The position numbers and the translations under genes are program-made. From contig CALAMX010000085.1 in the NCBI GenBank assembly GCA_937925755.1, positions 1 to 7,766 on the forward strand: a DNA stretch of 7,766 nt, read 5' to 3'. This DNA comes from an uncultured Burkholderiales bacterium (GTDB taxonomy: Bacteria > Pseudomonadota > Gammaproteobacteria > Burkholderiales > Thiobacillaceae). The notes beneath the pieces are model-generated. The model searched no databases. It was not told where the DNA came from and worked only from the letters and a program-made list of their open reading frames with translations. Each line of letters starts with the position of its first letter. Positions within the stretch are counted from its first letter, which is position 1. This document shows positions 1-5,400 of this stretch, piece by piece.

Positions 1-185
1 TAGTAGCCAGCCCGGTAGCCGTTTCTGCCCTCTGTCCGCTCTCCCGGGGCCGCGCCGAGAAATTCGGTCATCTCGCCTTCGAGCACTTCCTGCAATGTCT
101 CCTTCAGCAGCGCTTTCATCAGGTCGCGCTCGCCCGCGACCGCTTCCACTGCCGACAACTTCGCATTACGCTTCCTCGTGGTCAT
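1..185 (-). CDS. IS256 family transposase, N-terminal part (runs off the window)
   Basis: These are the first 61 codons of a DDE transposase of the IS256 (Mutator) family, which catalyses cut-and-paste or copy-out transposition of its own element. The start is ATG at 185, chosen because an excellent ribosome binding site (AAGGAGGG at 192-199 on the minus strand) lies 6 nt upstream. The visible protein starts MTTRKRNAKLSAVEAVAGER and reaches the family landmark GRNGYRAGY at residues 53-61. An amphipathic stretch rich in Leu, Glu and Lys precedes it (DLMKALLKETLQEVLEGEM), with FLGA between the two. This order is what IS256 transposase N-termini show. The catalytic DDE residues lie outside the window, so activity cannot be judged. 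No frameshift or stop is seen in the visible part. Confidence 0.88.
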   Translation of the reverse strand, partial: MTTRKRNAKLSAVEAVAGERDLMKALLKETLQEVLEGEMTEFLGAAPGERTEGRNGYRAGY

Positions 186-296
186 GGTTTGCCCTCCTTA
201 AGGGTTCAAGGTCGATCTTCACAATCAACCTCTTACCATGACCAACCAACGCGTTTGCGCAGGAAAACGCTTTTGCACATAAATCGGGACACTACC
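186..296 (-). repeat. IS end: non-coding leader and probable terminal inverted repeat
   Basis: This stretch separates the transposase start from the disrupted hydrolase gene. The outermost ~30 bases (about 266-296) are the probable terminal inverted repeat, starting GGTAGTGTCCC on the minus strand. Just inside, GCGTTT (251-256) and AAACGC (265-270) form a 6-bp stem with an 8-nt loop. A CCTTAAGG palindrome (196-203) overlaps the transposase ribosome binding site. Assignment as the terminal repeat rests on position and on the gene break, since the partner copy is not visible. Confidence 0.5.
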
Positions 297-964
297 ATCG
301 GGCTTGCGGTCAGGCTGCGATGCTCCCAGGCCCAGACCCGGTCACCGTAGCGGGCCGCCAGCGCCTCCCGCGCCGCCTTTCCGGCGGTATTGGCCGCATC
401 CCACAGCTTGCCGAAGCTGCCCCGACAGCTCGAAGCTGTGCCGTGGATGAACACCAGCAGCGGTTCCTGCGTGGCAGGCAGGGGCTCGCCGCCCGGTTCC
501 TGGGTCAGGTCGAAGGCATCGGCCAAGGCACAGCGATAGAGCCCCGGCTCACGCCCATCCAGCTGCCTTGTCTCCAAACCCAGGCCGAGTGACCGCGCCG
601 CCTTGCCCTTGAGGTCGATGCCGAAGAAGTCCAGCCTCTTGATGCCCAGACCGAGCCAGCCGCGGCTGCCACCACTCACGCTGGACGGCGGCCGGGGGTC
701 GATCTCCCAGCCCTCGCCACCGTCGCGGCTGACGGATTTACGGCCCCGTTCGCGGATCAGGTCGTCTGCACGGGTCCAGAGCACGAAGCCGTTCTCCAGC
801 TCGACCCGCACCACGTCGTCGGCCTGGGCCTGGATCTCGCCCACGCCCGCCTCGCGGGCGGTAGCGGGCACCAGCCGGCGGAGACCGGACACGGCGATGT
901 CCCGCGTGGGCGGGGTGGTGGCCTCGTGTACCACGCCACGGATGAGATAGGTTCGGCTCGTCAT
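233..964 (-). pseudogene. Alpha/beta-hydrolase-like protein, 3' end removed by IS insertion
   Basis: The start is ATG at 964, with GGGAGA (971-976) 6 nt upstream as ribosome binding site. The native part runs about 222 residues: a conserved N-terminal region (MTSRTYLIRGVVHEATTPPTRD...), then the start of an alpha/beta-hydrolase-like fold with a hydrophobic strand and HGT turn (LLVFIHGTASS, about 169-179) and WAWEHRSLTASP (about 211-222). At base ~297 the sequence enters the IS element, adding 21 foreign residues (MVVSRFMCK...) before a stop at 233. The nucleophile-elbow serine (GxSxG) expected later in such folds is absent, so hydrolase activity is almost certainly lost. From memory, proteins with this N-terminus and HGTASS region often continue into longer C-terminal domains, including CHAT proteases; that cannot be checked here. 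It lies 62 bp downstream of the metacaspase gene, on the same strand, and was probably co-transcribed with it. Confidence 0.78.
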
Positions 965-1006
965 GGTCGGTCTCCCTGTCGGGGGTGGGTTGTCAGCCGG
1001 TCAGTC

Positions 1007-1026
1007 TGCCGGGTACGTGCCCGGCA
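1007..1026 (-). other. Intercistronic hairpin directly after the metacaspase stop
   Basis: TGCCGGG (1007-1013) and CCCGGCA (1020-1026) form a perfect 7-bp GC-rich stem around a 6-nt loop. The stem begins at the base following the metacaspase stop codon (1027-1029) and lies within the 62-bp gap before the hydrolase-like gene. No run of T follows on the minus strand, so it is not a standard intrinsic terminator. A role in 3' mRNA stabilisation or in differential expression of the two genes is inference. Confidence 0.5.
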
Positions 1027-1818
1027 CTACTCGAACACATGGAAGCGGCGTGCGACGCCGGAGCCGAGGATCTGCGGCGACTGCGGCAGGCGGCTCGATG
1101 GCAGGTATTCGCGGATGGCCTTGAACCAGGCCTCGTAGGTAGCGGGATTACGCTCGCGCAATGTCTTGAGGGCGTAGTAGGTGAAGGCCCCGTTGGGGCG
1201 GCCGCGGAAGCGGGTGTCCCAGCTGTATTCGCTATCCTGGCAACCGGCGAGCAGCAGGTCGCTGCCGACCCGGGCGAGGCCGACCACCAGTCTGGCCGGT
1301 CGTGCCGACGCGGCCGGCAGTTCGCCGCGCGGCATCCAGGCCTCGAGCGGCAAGAAGCGGGCACGCGGGGCATCCGCATCGAGGTCATCCTCGCGGCCGC
1401 GGGTGACCGAACCGGAATGGCAGCTGTCGGAGATGAGCAGGATGCGCACACCCGCTGCACGTGCCGAGAACAGCCGCCGGATTTCATCATCCAGCAGGGG
1501 GCCGGCGCGTTCGATGTCATAGGGGCACAGCCCCTCGTCGCGGCCGTCCGGCTCGTCGCCGGAGCTGTCCGGCACCCAGGTGCCGTGGCCGGAATAGGTG
1601 ATGACCACGGTATCGCCCTTTTTTGCCTGCCGGATCAGCGCCGCCATGGCCTCGCGCATGGCCGCCAGCGTGGCCTCGCCGTCGAGCATGAGGCGAACGT
1701 CGAAGCCGCGCTGCCTCAGCTCCGCGGCCCAGTCGTCGGCGTCGTTGAGGCAGCCGGCCAGATCGCTGTCGGTACCGGGATAATCGTTGATGCCGATGCA
1801 CAGCGCGTACTTGCCCAT
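1027..1818 (-). CDS. Type I metacaspase-like protease (caspase family, peptidase C14)
   Basis: This 263-aa cytosolic cysteine protease has no signal peptide or membrane segment. The start is ATG at 1818, with an ideal ribosome binding site AAGGAGG (1824-1830) 5 nt upstream; a longer frame to 1902 lacks this support. The caspase fold is clear: the first strand and following motif (ALCIGINDYPG, 5-15; LAGCLNDA, 20-27), catalytic His78 in TYSGHG, the DGRDEGLCPYD loop (91-101), and catalytic Cys133 in ISDSCHSGS. Later come AGCQDSEYSWD (191-201) and NGAFTYYALKTL (209-220), typical of the p10-like part. Known type I metacaspases cleave after Arg or Lys, often with calcium activation, and the acidic residues around the active site (Asp101, Asp131) fit this. 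There is no N-terminal prodomain or C-terminal adaptor domain, so it is a minimal catalytic unit. The substrate is unknown. It is the first gene of a probable two-gene operon with the disrupted hydrolase-like gene. Confidence 0.9.
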   Translation of the reverse strand: MGKYALCIGINDYPGTDSDLAGCLNDADDWAAELRQRGFDVRLMLDGEATLAAMREAMAALIRQAKKGDTVVITYSGHGTWVPDSSGDEPDGRDEGLCPYDIERAGPLLDDEIRRLFSARAAGVRILLISDSCHSGSVTRGREDDLDADAPRARFLPLEAWMPRGELPAASARPARLVVGLARVGSDLLLAGCQDSEYSWDTRFRGRPNGAFTYYALKTLRERNPATYEAWFKAIREYLPSSRLPQSPQILGSGVARRFHVFE

Positions 1819-2028
1819 GGCGGCCTCCTTCTTCGTTGTTGTATCGTTGTTTCGGCGCCGGTAAGCATGACACCGTCGCCCCATCGTCCGGTCAAGCGCC
1901 AAGGCGTATAGTCAAGCTTAGTCCTTCTCGGGAAAACTTTGTACAGGTGTAGCGTTCCGGACTTTAGATCCCCTGCGGCTGGGCGTTCGAGGCGATACAC
2001 TGTGATCGTTTGCCGTCTCCGCCTTGCC
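1819..2028. other. Divergent intergenic region (metacaspase / two-repeat protein)
   Basis: This 210-bp gap separates the two divergently read gene groups and must hold promoters for both. Leftward, the candidate promoter at 1867-1895 and a strong ribosome binding site are visible. Rightward, only a weak -10-like TACACT (1996-2001) is seen, without a convincing -35 box, and no Shine-Dalgarno sequence precedes the ATG at 2029. No terminator or tRNA is recognised. Confidence 0.5.
1867..1895 (-). promoter_or_regulatory. Candidate sigma-70 promoter of the metacaspase gene
   Basis: On the minus strand, TTGACC (1895-1890) is followed after 17 bp by TGTCAT (1872-1867). These match the sigma-70 -35 box in 5 of 6 positions and the -10 box in 4 of 6. 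Transcription would start near 1860, giving a leader of about 40 nt that carries the AAGGAGG ribosome binding site. A second copy of GCTTGAC lies 20 bp further upstream (1911-1917). This is a pattern match by eye. Confidence 0.35.
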
Positions 2029-2424
2029 ATGCCCACACGCCGCCGCTACCGCAAAAAGACCGACCACCCGGTGGTGGCCGTCCAGCTCGACCTCGACACG
2101 ACGGGTTTCACATACCACAAATGGGGCGCGCAGCAGCACTGCAAGCGGGGCGACTGGATCGTCAGCAACGACGGCGACACCTACACGGTGGATGGCGAGG
2201 TGTTCTCCCGCACCTATCGCCAGGTTGGTCCCGGCCTGTACGTGAAGGTCACCCCGGTGTGGGCCGAGGTCGCCAGCCGGGACGGCAGCCTCCCCACCCT
2301 GGAGGGCGAATCGCGCTACCGGGCCGGCGACTACCTGGTGTTCAACGACGAGGCCGGGCAGGACGGCTGGTGCATGGACGCGGCACGTTTCGAGTCGATG
2401 TACGAGCCGGACGATGCCGCGTGA
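2029..2424 (+). CDS. Small hypothetical protein with two similar GD(W/Y)(I/L)V modules
   Basis: This is a 131-aa soluble protein of unknown function with a basic N-terminus (MPTRRRYRKK) and no signal peptide or membrane segment. The start is ATG at 2029; the frame stays open further upstream, but only with non-ATG starts and no family-like sequence. No clear ribosome binding site precedes the ATG, so the start is the least certain point. The body consists of two related modules about 60 residues apart: CKRGDWIVSNDGDTYTVDGEVFSRTYR (38-64) and YRAGDYLVFNDEAGQDGWCMDAARFESMYEP (97-127). Each has GD-aromatic-aliphatic-V, an ND turn, then F-x-x-x-Y. The N-terminal VVAVQLDLDTTGFTYHKWG resembles a first strand of the same fold. 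It ends 33 bp before the uvrA-type gene on the same strand, so co-transcription is likely. A link to DNA repair is only suggested by position. Confidence 0.75.
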   Translation: MPTRRRYRKKTDHPVVAVQLDLDTTGFTYHKWGAQQHCKRGDWIVSNDGDTYTVDGEVFSRTYRQVGPGLYVKVTPVWAEVASRDGSLPTLEGESRYRAGDYLVFNDEAGQDGWCMDAARFESMYEPDDAA

Positions 2425-2457
2425 GGCCGGCACCCACTACTCTCCCCTTCCTAGGCC

Positions 2458-5400
2458 GTGCCAGACCGTGATCCCCATGACGCCATCGTCATCGAAGGCG
2501 CCCGGCAGAACAACCTCAAGAACCTGAATCTGCGCCTGCCGCTCGGGCGCTTCATCGTGATCACGGGAGTCTCGGGCTCGGGCAAGAGCTCGCTCGCCTT
2601 CGACACCCTTTACGCCGAGGGGCAGCGACGCTACGTCGAGACCTTCTCACCCTACGCCCGCCAGTTTCTGGACCGTCAGGACCGGCCGCAGGTGGACCGC
2701 ATCGACGGCATTCCGCCGGCCATTGCCATCGACCAGGTCAACCCGGTGCGCACCTCGCGCTCCACGGTCGGCACCATGACGGAACTCACCGACCATTTGA
2801 AGCTGCTCTATGCGCGGGCTGCACAGCTCTATTGCCGCGGCTGCGGTGAACCGGTCAGGCGCGACACGCCGCAGAGCATCTCAGCCACCCTCTATGCGCG
2901 GCTGGGTGAACGCGCGCCGCGCCTGATCGTCACCTTTCCCGTGCAGGTCCCGAATAACTTCAGCACGGATGAAGTCCTCGCCCTGCTGGCGCAGCAGGGC
3001 TACGACCGCATCCACGCACGCGAAAACCGACGTCTGCACGTCATCCAGGACCGACTGCGACTGACGGCGGAGAACCGCGGCCGTCTGACGCAGGCCCTGG
3101 AGGCGGCCATGCGCATCGGGCAGGGACGCGTCGATGTCTGGGTCGTCGACGCCGCCCCTTCCCCTTCTCTGCCCTCGGCAGGCGAACAGGTGGTATGGCG
3201 CTTCTCAGCGGATCTGCACTGCGCCCGCTGCGACATCCACTACCGCGAGGCCAGCCCTAACCTCTTCTCGTTCAACTCACCAGTCGGCGCCTGCGAGACC
3301 TGCCGCGGCTTCGGCCGCGTCATCGGCATAGACCCCGGTCTAGTCGTCCCAGATGCCGGCAAGACCCTAGCCGAAGGCGCGGTCAAGCCCTGGCAGACGG
3401 AGAGCTATGCACAGTGCCAACAGGACCTCGTGCAGTACGCACGCAAACGTGGCATCCCGATAGACGTACCCTGGCGCGAGCTGACCGAGGCGCAAAAGCG
3501 CTGGGTGCTAGAGGGCGAGCCGAACTGGGTGGACTGGGACAGCTCCTGGCCGGGGGTATGGTATGGCGTGCGCCGTTTCTTCGATTGGCTGGAGTCCAAG
3601 AGCTACAAGATGCACATCCGCGTGCTGCTGTCGAAGTACCGCAGCTACACCGAGTGCCCGGACTGCCGGGGCGCGCGGCTCAAGCCCGAGGCGCTGCTCT
3701 GGCGCCTGGGTGCGCAACGGCTCAACATCCACGAACTGACCAGCTTGCCCATCGAGAAGAGCCGCGCGTATCTGCGCGCGCTCGATCTGCCCTCACACCT
3801 TGCCCAGGCAACTGAACTACTGCGCCGGGAGATCCTGAACCGCCTGGACTATCTCACCGAGGTGGGGCTGGGCTACTTGACCCTGGACCGGCAATCGCGC
3901 ACCCTCTCCGGCGGCGAGGTACAGCGCATCAACCTGACGACCGCCTTGGGCACCTCGCTCACCAACACCCTGTTCGTGTTGGATGAACCTTCCATTGGGC
4001 TGCACCCGCGCGACATCGGGCGCATCGTCGCCATCCTGCAGCGGCTCAAGGCCGCCGGCAACTCGCTCATCGTGGTGGAACACGACCCGCAGGTGATGCG
4101 CGCCGCCGACCTGATCCTGGACATGGGACCGGGCGCGGGCGAGCGCGGCGGCGAGGTGGTGTTCTGCGGCCCGCCCGCCGCGATCCTTGACGCCCCCCGC
4201 TCGCTCACCGGCCTCTATCTCGCCGGCGAGCGGCGCGTCCAGCGCGAGCCGCCGCACCCGCCCGACCCCGACACGCCGCGCCTGCGCCTGACAGGGGCGC
4301 GTGCGCACAATCTCAAGGGCATAGCCGTCGATTTCCCACTGCGCCGTCTAGTCTGTGTGACCGGCGTGTCCGGCTCGGGCAAATCGACCCTCATCCAGGA
4401 CGTGCTCTACCCTGCCCTGCTGCAGCAATTGGGTGAGCCTACCGAGGCGCCCGGCGAGTACGACGCCTTGCTCGGCTGGGAACGGCTCAAGGCGGTGGTC
4501 ATGGTGGACCAATCGGCCATCGGCAAATCGGCACGAGCCAACCCGGTCACCTATGTCGGTGCCTGGGACGGCATTCGCAAGCGCTTCGCTGCCGAATCCT
4601 TGAGCCGTGAGCGCGGCTACACGGCAGCGACTTTCAGCTTCAACGCTGGCAACGGCCGCTGCCCCACCTGTCAGGGGGCGGGCTTCGAACACGTCGAGAT
4701 GCAGTTCCTCTCCGACGTCTATCTGCGCTGCCCAGACTGTGACGGCAAGCGTTTCCGACCCGAGGTGTTGGAGGTGACGTGGACTGGGGCCGATGGGGTG
4801 GCGCGCAACATCTGGCAGGTGCTGGAGCTGACCGTGCAGGAGGCCGTCTCCGCCTTCGCCACCTGTAAGGAGGTGGTGCGCGCGCTCGAGCCGCTGCAGG
4901 CGGTGGGCCTGGGCTATCTGCGGCTCGGGCAGCCCCTGCCCACGCTCTCCGGAGGTGAGGCCCAGCGCCTGAAGCTGGCCCGGCACCTGGCCGAGACTCA
5001 GCGCGGCGAGGCCGGTTCCACCCTGTTCCTGTTCGACGAGCCGACCACGGGGCTGCACTTCGAGGATATCGCCAAGCTGCTCAAGGCCTTCCGCCGTCTG
5101 CTCCAGGCTGGGCATTCGCTGATCGTCATCGAACACAACCTAGACGTGATCGCCGCCGCCGACTGGATCATAGACCTGGGGCCCGAGGGCGGTGAGAGCG
5201 GCGGCGAGATCGTCTGCCAGGGTACCCAGCTGGACTTGATGGCCTGCCCGGCCAGCCACACCGGTCGGGCGCTGTGGGAACATCTGTCAGCATCGCCACG
5301 CCCTACCCCTCCCCCCCCAATAGGGGAGGAAGAGCGGGACGGTGCCCCAATAGGCCCTGGTGAGCGCCAACACGACAGCGGAGCGCGCGCGGCCCGACCG

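Larger units (their letters stand above)
1..296 (-). mobile_element. End of an IS256-family insertion sequence (partial)
   Basis: This segment is the transposase-start end of an IS256/Mutator-type insertion sequence; the rest lies before base 1. It contains the first codons of the transposase, its ribosome binding site and about 110 bp of non-coding end sequence. The outer boundary is placed near 296-298 because the reading frame of the neighbouring hydrolase-like gene loses family resemblance exactly there (residues ...HRSLTASP, then IS-encoded residues). Read on the minus strand, the tip begins GGTAGTGTCCCGATTTATG, which resembles an IS terminal repeat. The matching repeat and the target-site duplication cannot be seen because the other end is outside the window. 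The boundary is uncertain by a few bases. Confidence 0.8.

Noticed and set aside
1819..1902. N-terminal extension of the metacaspase to an upstream start
   Set aside because: The extension is low-complexity, would span the ribosome binding site AAGGAGG and the candidate promoter, and lacks its own ribosome binding site.
985..1911. 308-codon open frame on the plus strand opposite the metacaspase gene
   Set aside because: It is antisense to a clear metacaspase with catalytic motifs and a good ribosome binding site; its own composition is Ala/Gly/Arg-rich without recognisable motifs, typical of a GC-rich shadow frame.
1939..2028. Upstream TTG start for the two-module protein
   Set aside because: The extra 30 residues come from a rare start codon without a Shine-Dalgarno sequence and look like translated leader; ATG at 2029 is preferred.
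1918..2433. 171-codon minus-strand frame opposite the two-module protein
   Set aside because: The plus-strand frame shows internal repeat structure and a conserved-looking fold, whereas the antisense frame has none.
4348..5136. 262-codon minus-strand frame inside uvrA
   Set aside because: It lies fully opposite ATPase II of UvrA and has no domain resemblance; long antisense frames are expected at this GC content.
5308..5329. Hairpin in the UvrA linker as an intrinsic terminator
   Set aside because: It lies inside an intact reading frame and is followed by a purine-rich stretch rather than a T-run.
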